From NCBI GenBank assembly GCA_034522075.1, contig JAXHLO010000016.1:17313-81312 (forward strand): a DNA stretch of 64,000 nt. Reading direction: 5' to 3'. The stretch comes from UBA7803 sp034522075. Lineage in GTDB: Bacteria; Pseudomonadota; Gammaproteobacteria; Pseudomonadales; Azotimanducaceae. The notes beneath the pieces were generated by a model. It was not told the origin of the DNA, made no database searches, and was given only the letters and a program-made list of their open reading frames with translations. Position numbers and translations under genes: made by a program. Shown piece by piece: positions 7,427 through 15,967 of the stretch. How positions within the stretch are numbered: position 1 is the first letter of the stretch; every line of letters begins with the position of its first letter.

Positions 7427-8467
7427 ATGAACGCCCTCTCCGACCAGCTTCGCCGCCGCATCGCGGCCCTTTGCCCGGACTGGGATCTGGACCAGGTGTC
7501 CGGCTTCATCTACCTCGACGGCGGCTACAGCAACGACAACTTCCGCTTCGAGTACGCAGGCGAGCGCTACGTGCTGCGCGCGCCGTTCGCCCGCCGCGGC
7601 TACGAAGACCGGGCCCTGGAACAGTACGTCTACAGCGCCGCCGAAGCGCTGCACGTGCCGCCCGTGGTGGCCCTGGATACCGCCAGCGGCGACATGATCT
7701 CGCGCTGGGTCCCCGGCCAACTGCTCGCCGATGCGCGCCCCGACGGCCCGGCCCTGGCGGATTATCTGCGCCGCCTGCACTCGGGGCTGCCGGCCATGGA
7801 ACGCCGCCACGATCCGCTGACCATGGCGCGCGAGCATCTGCAACGCGCGTCAGCGCCGGCCTGGGTGGAATCTCTGGCGGCGGGCCTCACCTGGGCGCCG
7901 GACACCGAGGTGCCCTGCCACAACGATCTGAATCCGTGGAACGTGATCTGCGCGCCGGACGGCACCTGGGTCACCCTGGACTGGGAGTGGGCCGGCCGCA
8001 ACGATCCCCTGTTCGATCTGGTGACCCTGCATCAGGGCGCCGGCCTGCCCCACGGCGATCTGGCGTTACTGGCGCAGCGCTATCTGGGCGAACCGGCAGA
8101 CCCCGGCCGCCTCGATACCTGCCTCACCGTGTTCTGGCTGCGGGAGACCGCCTGGGCCCTGGCGGAAATCACCGCCGGCAACGACCGCGCGGAAGTGCTG
8201 GAACAGCGCGATGTGGGTCTGGAGCAGCTGGCGCGGCTTGAAGCCCGAGCCCTGAGGCACGGCTTCCTGCAGTCCGGTGAATCGGCGGGACTCGGTTGCT
8301 GTTCGCGCTGCGAGGCCGACGAGCAGTTCTCCAGGCGCGCGATGAGCACATCCGGTTTTTCGGCGAACAGCCGCTCCCCCAGCGGTCGTGCCTGCTGCTG
8401 CAGCGCCAGCCGGCGCCGCTCGATCAGACCGAGCAGGACTTCCACGGTGCGGTCTGCGCCGAAGTAA
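7427..8467 (+). CDS. Aminoglycoside/choline/thiamine-kinase-like phosphotransferase
   Basis: A phosphotransferase of the APH/choline-kinase superfamily. Visible motifs are an N-lobe with GYSNDNFRFEY and ERYVLRAP (ATP-binding strand), the catalytic Brenner loop HNDLNPWN near residue 165, and the metal-binding LDWEWAGRNDPLFDL. Such proteins phosphorylate a small alcohol such as choline or thiamine; the substrate cannot be read here. The family part ends near base 8290 (residue ~288), but there is no stop and the frame runs on to 8467, antisense to the CHAD gene, adding ~58 low-complexity residues. A lost stop or indel near 8290 is likely. Part of this gene (7786-7881) is duplicated at 6666-6759. 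Confidence 0.8.
   Translation: MNALSDQLRRRIAALCPDWDLDQVSGFIYLDGGYSNDNFRFEYAGERYVLRAPFARRGYEDRALEQYVYSAAEALHVPPVVALDTASGDMISRWVPGQLLADARPDGPALADYLRRLHSGLPAMERRHDPLTMAREHLQRASAPAWVESLAAGLTWAPDTEVPCHNDLNPWNVICAPDGTWVTLDWEWAGRNDPLFDLVTLHQGAGLPHGDLALLAQRYLGEPADPGRLDTCLTVFWLRETAWALAEITAGNDRAEVLEQRDVGLEQLARLEARALRHGFLQSGESAGLGCCSRCEADEQFSRRAMSTSGFSANSRSPSGRACCCSASRRRSIRPSRTSTVRSAPK
7786..7881 (+). repeat. Direct repeat 3, copy b (inside the phosphotransferase gene)
   Basis: The original-context copy, encoding residues ~121-152 of the phosphotransferase; pairs with 6666-6759. Confidence 0.85.
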
Positions 8468-9201
8468 TCCGCTTCCTGCACCAGCGTCTCACCCAGCACC
8501 GCCAGATCGTGCTCGTCACCGAGCAGATCCCCCAGCTTGCTGGCCGTCTTACAGCGGGCCTTGAACACGGCCGGCCACAGGGAGCGCAGCAGACGCTGCT
8601 GATACCAGAAGTACTTGGTGCGCTTGCGCCACTCGTGAAAAGACGCTGCCGTGGGATCATCGTAGGCCCGGGCCATGGCTTTGCGGCCGCGCCGGTAGGT
8701 CTTGCGGACGCCGCCGGCAATGGCCGCAAAGCCCTCTTCGTCGAGCTCCCAACCGCCGCTGCGCTTGTGGGCTTCCTCCAGAACCCGGCGGACCGTCTGC
8801 AGGCGGCCGTCCAGATTCTGCTCGTCGTTCGCCACCTCGCTGCGCCGGCTCACCAGGCGGTCCCGGATCCGGCGTGCGAAGTCCGGGTCCAGGGCCGGGC
8901 CGAAGTGCGCGGTGAGATCATCCAGGGTTTCAATCAGGGTCTGCGCATCGCGCACGTGGGATAACTGCCTGGCCGTATCCCGGAAGCAGGCGTTCTCGCG
9001 CTTGTAGGTTGCACCGAGAGCCGGTCTCACCAGCCGCAGCAGGCCGCGCACCTTCTTGCACCGTTTACGCACCTGATGCACGGTCGCGTGGCGGTCGAGC
9101 CCGGCATCGTCGATCTCGGCAATGCCCCGGCTCATCTGCTCCCGGGCGATGCGGATGACGCCGTCGCCCACGGACTCATCCGCTTGCAGTCGGTAGCTCA
9201 T
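8080..9201 (-). CDS. CHAD domain-containing protein
   Basis: An alpha-helical CHAD protein. It begins MSYRLQADESVGDGV and carries the conserved histidines and basic helices of the family (ATVHQVRKRCKKVRGLLRL, FHEWRKRTKYFWYQ, LGDEHDLAVL). CHAD domains bind polyphosphate through these basic surfaces; many occur beside phosphate-related enzymes. The family part ends around residue 305 (LIARLE, near 8300). As with its convergent neighbour, no stop follows and the frame continues to 8080, so the two coding frames overlap tail to tail by 388 bases. The shared 3' region is probably affected by indels. It lies upstream of nothing else in the same direction. Confidence 0.8.
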   Translation of the reverse strand: MSYRLQADESVGDGVIRIAREQMSRGIAEIDDAGLDRHATVHQVRKRCKKVRGLLRLVRPALGATYKRENACFRDTARQLSHVRDAQTLIETLDDLTAHFGPALDPDFARRIRDRLVSRRSEVANDEQNLDGRLQTVRRVLEEAHKRSGGWELDEEGFAAIAGGVRKTYRRGRKAMARAYDDPTAASFHEWRKRTKYFWYQQRLLRSLWPAVFKARCKTASKLGDLLGDEHDLAVLGETLVQEADYFGADRTVEVLLGLIERRRLALQQQARPLGERLFAEKPDVLIARLENCSSASQREQQPSPADSPDCRKPCLRARASSRASCSRPTSRCSSTSARSLPAVISARAQAVSRSQNTVRQVSRRPGSAGSPR

Positions 9202-9213
9202 AGATTGGAGATA

Positions 9214-9761
9214 CTACCCGTGCGCGGCCGGACCGGCCAACCACTGCTGCACCGCCTGCCGGGCCGCCGCGAAGCGCGCCTCGCCGACGCCGCCCACCTC
9301 GGCAAAGGGAAACGGGCCCGCCTCGAGCACCTCGCGATAGCGCGCGTGCAGTCGCTCACGGTCGTGGGGTGATTCGCGCAGCGGGTCGAATTCCCAGGGC
9401 AGATCCGGCTGCGGCAACAGGTAGCGGCGCGGCGTGCGCTCGGCCAGGGCATCGGTCAATGCGGAATCCAGGGCGCCGCGTCATCCTCCCACCACACCTG
9501 AATGACGGTGAGGTCGGTATCCGCGACCACCACGGTTTCTGCCCGCTCCACGGCGGCCCGTTCCGCCTCGAGTTGCGCACGGGCGATGGCCAGCACGTCG
9601 CCGCGGTCATAGCCCGGGCGGCCGCGCAGATAGTCGCGGGCGGCTTCACGGACCAGCGGTACCTCGAGCCAGCGGGCGAGATGTTCAGCCAGGGTGGTCT
9701 TGCCGGTGCACTCCACACCGGTGACGCAGATCAGCAAGGGAGCTGTAGGGGCGGCGGCCAT
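9214..9761 (-). CDS. NadR-like AAA ATPase / nicotinamide riboside kinase-like (frameshifted)
   Basis: A P-loop protein. The first frame (9761 to 9456) has the Walker A loop GVECTGKTT, then VPLVREAARDYL and the Walker-B-like VVVADTDLTVIQVWWED. It stops at WIPH, while the next frame resumes with LTDALAERTPRRYLL and PQPDLPWEFDPLRE to 9214. The two parts together match the ~180-residue NadR-C-terminal/AAA_28 family, which includes nicotinamide riboside kinases. The join is a single frameshift at about 9458. The protein would phosphorylate a nucleoside-like substrate. Start ATG at 9761 fits the family. Confidence 0.65.
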
Positions 9762-9818
9762 GGCTCAGCATAGGCCACAGCGGGGGCCGGGCGCACCCGC
9801 CTGCGGGCGGCAGGGTGT

Positions 9819-9998
9819 CTAGTCGTCCAGACCTTCCCAGGCGTGCCGCGGGCCGTGGATCTCCGCATCGCAGAAATCTTCGCCGAGACGCAGGCACTGA
9901 TAGTCGAGCTGGAAGGGAACCAGATCGCCCAGATTCAGGCCCAACTCATCGATGAGTTTGCCGCTCAGGTCTTCCGTATAGGGTACGAAGATCTTCAT
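9819..9998 (-). CDS. Small conserved-looking hypothetical protein
   Basis: A 59-residue acidic protein (MKIFVPYTEDLSGKLIDELG, then LGDLVPFQLDYQCL). I do not recognise a family. The ATG at 9998 was preferred over the in-frame upstream start at 10040 because the sequence before it (MVHASRSAIGLNAL) looks like translated leader. It sits 57 bases upstream of the ATPase gene on the same strand and may be co-transcribed with it. The regular hydrophobic/charged pattern and lack of repeats suggest a real gene rather than a shadow, but support is modest. Confidence 0.45.
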   Translation of the reverse strand: MKIFVPYTEDLSGKLIDELGLNLGDLVPFQLDYQCLRLGEDFCDAEIHGPRHAWEGLDD

Positions 9999-10171
9999 AA
10001 GTGCATTTAAGCCGATTGCACTGCGCGAAGCGTGGACCAATACTGGAACTTCAGCGGGCGTATCATGGAGAAACCCTGGAAATGACGGGCGGCCGCGGCC
10101 TGGCGGACGTGTTACCGACGCCGGGCCAGAAACGCTAGAATTCCCGCAAATTTTCGAAGGAAGCTGATTGG

Positions 10172-10879
10172 ATGGCCAAAACCATTGCCATCGTCGAGGA
10201 CGATCCGGATCAACGCGCCAATTACGCCGACGCGATCACCAAGAAGGGCTATCACGTCTCGGCCTACGGCAGCCGCGAGGAAGCCCTGGAAGGCTTCAAT
10301 CACGCCCTGCCCGACCTGGTGATTCTCGACATCATTCTCGGCGAAGAGGTGGACGCCGGCTTTCAGCTCTGCCGCGACGTGCTCACCCGGGCCCCGAGTC
10401 TGCCGGTGATTTTCCTCACGGAGCGCATCAACGAGATCGACAAGATCTCCGGGCTGCGGCTCGGCGCGTGGGACTATCTGCCGAAGCCCATCAGCCTGGA
10501 CTACCTGGCCGAGCGCATCTCGTCACTGCTGCGCATCAACGAAGTCCGCGCCGAACAGGACGAGGCCCGCGACAGCCCGACCGCCAAGCGCATCGGCGAT
10601 CTGGTGCTCGACCAGGACGCCCTGCTGGCCTCGTGGCAGGGCCATCGCATCGACCTGTCCGGCACCGAGTTCCGCACGCTGGCCAAGCTGGTGCGCGTAC
10701 CGAACCACGCTGTCAGCTACGAGACGCTCATGAACGCCACCATGCAGAGTCTGGTGACCAACAACACCATCAACACCCACATGCGCAACATCCGTAAGAA
10801 GTTCGAGAAGGTGGACCAGGACTTCGCCGCCATCAAGAGCGAATACGGCTACGGCTACCGCTGGTCCACGGACGAATGA
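10172..10879 (+). CDS. pdsR: Response regulator, PdsR-like (dedicated sortase system type)
   Basis: A 235-residue OmpR-type regulator. The receiver domain (residues 4-120) has the acidic pocket VEDD, the phosphoacceptor D53 in VILDIILG, and the Lys in YLPKPIS. The C-terminal half (145-235) is a winged helix ending EYGYGYRWSTDE. The VDAGFQLCRD and FLTERINEIDKISGLRLGAWD segments resemble the regulator described with proteobacterial dedicated sortase systems. It overlaps the start of the histidine kinase (ATGA), so the two are translationally coupled. No sortase or sortase target occurs in this window, so its regulon is unknown. I base the Pds assignment on recall of the family, not on a search. 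Confidence 0.75.
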   Translation: MAKTIAIVEDDPDQRANYADAITKKGYHVSAYGSREEALEGFNHALPDLVILDIILGEEVDAGFQLCRDVLTRAPSLPVIFLTERINEIDKISGLRLGAWDYLPKPISLDYLAERISSLLRINEVRAEQDEARDSPTAKRIGDLVLDQDALLASWQGHRIDLSGTEFRTLAKLVRVPNHAVSYETLMNATMQSLVTNNTINTHMRNIRKKFEKVDQDFAAIKSEYGYGYRWSTDE

Positions 10880-13068
10880 GACTGTTCCGGCGCATACGCG
10901 GTCCCCGCCTCGGCACCAAGATCATGCTGCTGGGGCTGACCTTGCTGATCGTGCCGTGGTTCAGCTACCGCCAGCTCGTGGAGATGGAACGGCTGCTCAT
11001 CCAGGGTCAGTCCAACGCCCTGCTGCTCACCGCCGAGGGCATCTCGACGTTGTTCAACGGCCGGGAAGATCTGTTCAACGACCTGCCGGTCACCATCGAA
11101 GACTTCGAGAGCCTCTACGCGCATCCGCTGCAGAGTCCGGTCCGTCTCGACGGCCGGCTGGAAGACTGGGGCGAAGAATTCGCCGACAAGGCGCTCACGT
11201 TCGGCAGCGAGAGCGGCGAGCAGGACGGCGACTTCGAGCTGCTGCTCGGCGAACGCGGCGGACAGCTCTACGTGCACCTGGACGTGGTCGATTCCACGCA
11301 GGTCTACCGCAGTACCGAGCACCTGCGGCTCGACAACGCCGACCACGTACGCCTGCGCTTCATCCAGAACGACGGTGAAGACGGCCGGGTCACGCTGACC
11401 TTTTCGCAACCCGGCGTGACCACCGCCTACGAGATGGACCAGGACTGGCGCTACGCGGAGACCGGCACGCCGAGCAATACCATCCAGGGTTTCATGGAAC
11501 CCACCGAGCGGGGCTTCCGGCTGGAATTCCGCATGCCGCTGTCGTTGCTCGGCTCGTCGCGCTACTTCGGTATCGCCTTCGCCGACGTGGACGACCCGCA
11601 GACCCGCGAGATCCGCCGCACCACCCAGACGCTGCCCACCGCGGGGCGGGAGAGCTTCAATCTTGTGGTACTGCGCTCACCCGAGGTGCTCAACATCATT
11701 CAGGGGCTGGGCTATTCCGGCGCACGCATTCTGGTCATCGACCCGCAGAAACGCGTACGCGCCGAGACCGGCAGCAACATCACGCCGCCGCTGGAAGACG
11801 ACAACGAAGCGCTGAAATTCATTCAGGGCTGGTTCGCCGAGATGCGGCCGTGGGTGCACCGATTGGTCACCGGCGAGCCCTGGGAACCGCGGCGCAGCAT
11901 CCGCCGCAATGCCGAGGCCACCGCCGACGCGGTGATCAACAGTTCCCTGTCCGGCGATCCGCTGGCCCTGCGGCGCAGCCTGTCGGCGGAACAGGAAGTC
12001 ATCATGGCCGCCCACCCCATCGTCTCCCGCGACAATGTCATCGGCACCGTGGTGGTGGAACAGAACATCAACGAAATTCTGAGCTTCCAGCGCGCGGCCC
12101 TCGAGCAGGTGATTCTGGTATCCATCGTCAGCCTGTTCGCCGTGTTCATCGCGCTGCTGGCCTTCGCTGCGCGCCTGGCCTGGCGCATCCGCAACCTGCG
12201 CCGCGAGGCCAGCGCCGCCATCGACGAATACGGCCGCCTGCGCATCGGCGAGCTGCGCCGCGAGATGAACGCCGGCGACGAGATCGGCGACCTGTCGCGC
12301 AGCGTGTCGAGCATGTTGTCGAAGCTGCATCAGCACAACAACTTCCTGGAGAGCATGCCGCGCACCTTGCGCCACGAGATCAACAATCCGCTGAACACGC
12401 TGTCCACGTCGTTGCAGAATCTGGCGGAGGAAAACCCGGATGTCCGCGACAGCAAATATCTGGAGAGCGCCAAACGCGGCGTCATGCGCATCGGCGTGAT
12501 CGTGCAGAACCTGGCGGATGCAGCGAATCTCGAGGAGTCACTGGAAGCCGAGGAACGCGAGGTCATCGACATCGCCCAGCTTCTCGAGAACTACGTGGCC
12601 AACTGCCGCATTACCCACAAAGACTGCGAGTTCATCTACCGCGGCCCCGACCACCCGGTCTACGCCAATGTCTCCGACTACCGCATCGAGCAACTGCTCG
12701 ACAAGATCATCGACAACGCCATCGACTTCCACCGCTCCAACAGCCCCATCAAGGTGCAGCTCGACAGCTACCGCGATCAGTTGCAGATCACCGTGGCCAA
12801 CCGCGGCCCCACCCTGCCGGAGAAAGCCGAGAAATCCCTGTTCGATTCCATGGTGACCCTGCGCGGCCCGCAGAACCGCCTGCACTTCGGCCTGGGGCTC
12901 TACGTGGTGCGGGTCATCGCCGAGCATCACGGCGGCTTCGTCCGCGCGGTGAACTTAGCCGACGGCTCCGGCGTGGCCATCATGGTGCAGTTGCCCATGG
13001 CAGAGACGGAAGAGACGCCGGCGGCCGCCACCAGCAACGGCCGCGAACCGCCCAAATCGTGGCGGGCT
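10876..13068 (+). CDS. pdsS: Sensor histidine kinase, PdsS-like; frame continues into REP/RAYT DNA
   Basis: A membrane sensor kinase. There is a transmembrane helix at residues 13-30, a large periplasmic region (about 30-405) with an Ig-like carbohydrate-binding-type segment (SPVRLDGRLEDWGEEF), and a second helix at about 410-432. These are followed by HAMP, a HisKA domain with the phospho-His H500 in LRHEINNPLN, and a HATPase domain ending GLGLYVVRVIAEHHGG and GVAIMVQLP near residue 710. The layout matches the kinase of dedicated sortase systems. The expected end is about 13068, where TGA is present but out of frame by one indel. As sequenced, the frame stays open to 14037, through a REP cluster and an entire RAYT gene. 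The end given here is the inferred natural end. Confidence 0.75.
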
Positions 13069-13084
13069 GACCCGCGATCTCACC

Positions 13085-13160
13085 TGTGGGAGCGGCCTCC
13101 AGGCCGCGATTCCGGCATTGTGGGAGCGACCTCCAGGTCGCGACTGGAAAGTCGCTCCAA
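13085..13160. repeat. REP cluster B (upstream of the RAYT gene)
   Basis: Contains GGGAGCGGCCTCCAGGCCGC, then GGGAGCGACCTCCAGGTCGC and the reversed half-unit GACTGGAAAGTCGCTCC. It forms the left border of the RAYT element. Confidence 0.85.
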
Positions 13161-13230
13161 CACCCTTCTCCTACAAAGCCCTCCTCCATCACCCATCCCC
13201 CAACCGCTCCCGTCCGCTCATGCTTTCACC

Positions 13231-13692
13231 ATGCCCCAACCCCACAGCCATGCCCTGCGGATCGGTCGCGCTTCCGAAGCCTATCGGGTCTACCTCGTCA
13301 CCACCGCCACGAAGGACCGGCGTCCGGTCTTTGCCGACTTCGCCAACGGCCGTCTGCTTGTCAACACACTGAAGTGGAGTGACGCGAACGGCCGCACCAC
13401 CACCTGGACCTTCGTGGTGATGCCCGACCACCTGCACTGGTTGTTCGCCCTCGGTGAAGGCATCGACCTGGAGCGCGTTGTGGCCAGCGTCAAGGGCTAT
13501 TCAGCGCGGCTGATCAACCGGCGGCTCGCTCAGAAGGGGTCGCTATGGCAGAACGGTTTCCATGACCATGCGCTTCGCCGCGAAGAGGATCTGCGGGCCA
13601 TCGCCCGCTATGTCGTGATGAACCCGATCCGGGCACGCATCGTCAGGAGTGTGCGGGAGTACCCGCTGTGGGACGCGTGGATGGATTACCTC
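13231..13692 (+). CDS. REP-associated tyrosine transposase (RAYT, Y1/IS200-like)
   Basis: A ~154-residue Y1-transposase-like protein starting MPQPHSHALRIGRASEAYRV. The HUH motif is PDHLHWL (H67 and H69), followed by SVKGYSARLINRR, WQNGFHDHALRREEDLR and ARYVVMNPIRA, the conserved RAYT C-terminal blocks. RAYTs nick REP palindromes and are thought to mobilise them. REP clusters flank it on both sides within 75 bases, as expected. No stop follows: the frame reads through the right REP cluster and 280 bases antisense into the metallo-hydrolase gene to 14037. It is also in frame with the upstream kinase. The GFHDH block lacks the aromatic-Tyr pair common in relatives, so which Tyr is catalytic (Y90 or Y127) is unclear. 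Confidence 0.85.
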
Positions 13693-13750
13693 AGGTCGCG
13701 ATCTGACCTGGGAGCGATCTCCAGATCGCGACCTGGAGGTCGCTCCCACA
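13692..13750. repeat. REP cluster C (downstream of the RAYT gene)
   Basis: Has GGGAGCGATCTCCAGATCGC followed by the reversed ACCTGGAGGTCGCTCCCA. It lies immediately before the stop codon of the convergent metallo-hydrolase. Confidence 0.85.
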
Positions 13751-13757
13751 ACAAAAA

Positions 13758-14660
13758 TCAGGCTCGCTCGTACCCGCTGTCCAGCGACACCGGGCCGTCG
13801 CTGGTCAGCTCACCCTTCTGCACCATGTATTCCACCGCGGCCAGCACGCTGCGGGCGGCTGCCGGGTACATGAACTCCGGGGTGCCGGTGTACATCATGG
13901 GCACCATGTCGCGGATGTTGTGCACGCCCTTGTCGATGCACTTCTTGATCTGCGCTTCCCGCTCCTGGCGGTGCTCGATGAACGAGCGCACCAGTTCCTT
14001 GGGATTGTCGATGCGCGGGCCGTGGGTGGGCCAGTAAACCTCGTCGTCGCGGTCGAGGAGCAGCTCGAGGCTCGCCATGTAGGCGGCCATGTCGCCGTCC
14101 GGCGGCGAGATGATGCTGGTGGACCAGCCCATGATGTGGTCGCCGGTGAACAGGGCCTTCTCTTCGCGGAGCTGAAAGCACATGTGATTGGAGGTATGTC
14201 CCGGGGTGTAGACGCACTCCACCGACCAGTCGCCGCCCTCGATGACGTCGCCGTGACGGATCAGCTCGTCGGGCATGAAATCCATGTCGCCGCCCTCTTC
14301 CACCGGCACGCCCTCTTCGAGCTTGCCGGCGCCGTGCGGGCCGTAGGCGTAGGTCGGTGCGTCCACTTTCTTCTTCAGCAGCGCGCAGCCGGGAGAATGG
14401 TCGGTATGGGTGTGGGTGACCAGAATGTGGCTGATGGTCTCGCCGCGGGTGCCGTCGAGGATGGCCTGGATGTGCTGCGGGTCCGCCGGGCCCGGATCGA
14501 TGACGGCCACACTGCCGGAACCGAGGATGTAGGTGCCCGTGCCGTAGAGGGTGAAGGGGCTCGGGTTTTCGGCGATCACCCGGCGGATGCGGGGCGCGAC
14601 CTGATCGACGCGGCCGTACTCGAATTCCAGCTCGCGCCGGAACGGAATCTGAACTGCCAT
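13758..14660 (-). CDS. MBL-fold metallo-hydrolase (LACTB2/glyoxalase II-like)
   Basis: A 300-residue metallo-beta-lactamase-fold enzyme. The first metal motif is THTHTDHSPG (near residue 83), followed by a second His (YTPGHTSNHM), the bridging Asp in FTGDHIMGW and a final His in YWPTHGPRIDN, so the binuclear site is complete. The C-terminal helical part (IEHRQEREAQIKKCI ... GELTSDGPV) resembles the winged-helix tail of LACTB2-like proteins, which hydrolyse thioesters or act as endoribonucleases. ATG at 14660. Its 3' end abuts REP cluster C and is overlapped antisense by the read-through kinase/RAYT frame. Confidence 0.85.
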   Translation of the reverse strand: MAVQIPFRRELEFEYGRVDQVAPRIRRVIAENPSPFTLYGTGTYILGSGSVAVIDPGPADPQHIQAILDGTRGETISHILVTHTHTDHSPGCALLKKKVDAPTYAYGPHGAGKLEEGVPVEEGGDMDFMPDELIRHGDVIEGGDWSVECVYTPGHTSNHMCFQLREEKALFTGDHIMGWSTSIISPPDGDMAAYMASLELLLDRDDEVYWPTHGPRIDNPKELVRSFIEHRQEREAQIKKCIDKGVHNIRDMVPMMYTGTPEFMYPAAARSVLAAVEYMVQKGELTSDGPVSLDSGYERA

Positions 14661-14693
14661 GGGGATACTTCCAGCAGGGCTAATCGAGGCGCG

Positions 14694-15967
14694 TCAGGAT
14701 AGGTTGGGGGTGGGAAGCAATGTGGGTGGGGTGCGGCCAGGTCGCGACAGGAATGTCGCTCCCACCGGAATGCCGCTCCAACTATTTGAGAGGAGGTAGG
14801 TGGCCAGGCCGATGGCCAGGAGCAGCGAGGCGGCGAGCATGGCGATCTGCAGGGTGCGCAGCCAGGGGCGCTCGGCCTCGCTGTGGCGGACGTCCTTGAA
14901 GACCAGGTTGACGCGGCCGAAGCGCAGCACGTCGCCGTCCTGCAGGCGCCCGGTCTGCACTTCCTCGCCGTTCAGCCGGGTGCCGTTGGTGGCCATGAGA
15001 TTCGTCACCGTGACGCCTTCCGCGCGCACCATGAGCTCGGCGTGGCGGGCGGACACGGTGCGGTCGCGGATCACCAGGTCGCAATCGTCGTGGCGGCCGA
15101 TGAGGGTACGGCCCATGGGCGTGCGGAACACCAGGCCGCTGACGGGCTCGCTGGCACCGAGCAGAAACGCGCCGGCTTCCTCTTCCGGCGGCGCCACGGG
15201 CTGCACCCGCGGCAGATCTTCCACCGCGGCAAACTCGGTGGTGTCGGTATCGCGCCCGGCCCCGTCCAGGTGCCGTGCCTGCAGCGGCATGGGCCGGCTG
15301 GCGGGGTCCGCCGGCGCACCGGCGTGAGGTCGGCGCCGCGGCCGATGAGCTGAAACCCCACGGTGTCGAAGCGCACTTCGTCGCCGTGAAACAGCCGGCA
15401 GGCGCCGGACAGCCGCTCGCCGTTGACGTACGTGCCGTTGCACGAGCCCAGATCCTGCAGCCAGATCAGGCCCTGGTGGCAGCAGAAGCGTGCGTGCCGG
15501 CGCGAGATATGATCCTCGTCGATCATCACGTCATTGTCTTCGCTGCGGCCGACGTTGCAGAAATCGTCGATGGTCCGCTCGCTGCCGCCATTGGCCGCTA
15601 CCAGGTACCAGGCGTCGGCTTCCGGCGGGTTCACCAGCACCGCGTCAACGCCCGCCGGGGTCTGACCCACCTCCAGCCGATCGCCGGGCATCAGGCCCAC
15701 GGGCGCAGACAGATCACGGCCGTTGACCCGCAGACTGGCTTCCGCCAGCGGCAACGCCCGGGGGCCGCGGTCGGTCATTTCGATGCGCACGTGGTAGTCG
15801 AGCACGTCTTCGCCGGCGAGCAGGATGTCGTTGTCCAGATGACGCCCCAACGTCATATGGTTCGACACCGGGACGCGATCGCCCTCGATATCAAGAAAGT
15901 ACCGGATATCAGAGGGTTGCGTCACCTTCTTCCCATTGATTCCTGAGTTCCCGCCACTCGGCGACAT
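14694..15967 (-). CDS. FHA-domain membrane protein (frameshifted)
   Basis: Three FHA phosphothreonine-binding domains. The first frame (15967 to about 15320) has VSNHMTLGRHLDNDILLAGE and CNVGRSEDNDVMIDEDHISR with the GTYVNGE loop. A frameshift near 15315 moves the rest to another frame, which carries RTLIGRHDDCDLVIRDRTVS, NGTRLNGEEVQTG and a transmembrane helix (LRTLQIAMLAASLLLAIGLA). FHA domains read Thr phosphorylation, and the adjacent Ser/Thr kinase is the obvious writer. The ATG at 15967 overlaps the kinase gene by 59 bases; a GTG at 15925 would reduce this to 17. The tail beyond the membrane helix is translated from REP DNA. Confidence 0.75.
14739..14781. repeat. REP cluster D (degenerate)
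   Basis: A diverged pair (CCAGGTCGCGACAGGAATGT and GGAATGCCGCTCC). It forms part of the open frame at the 3' end of the FHA gene, which thereby ends in REP-encoded residues. Confidence 0.65.
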
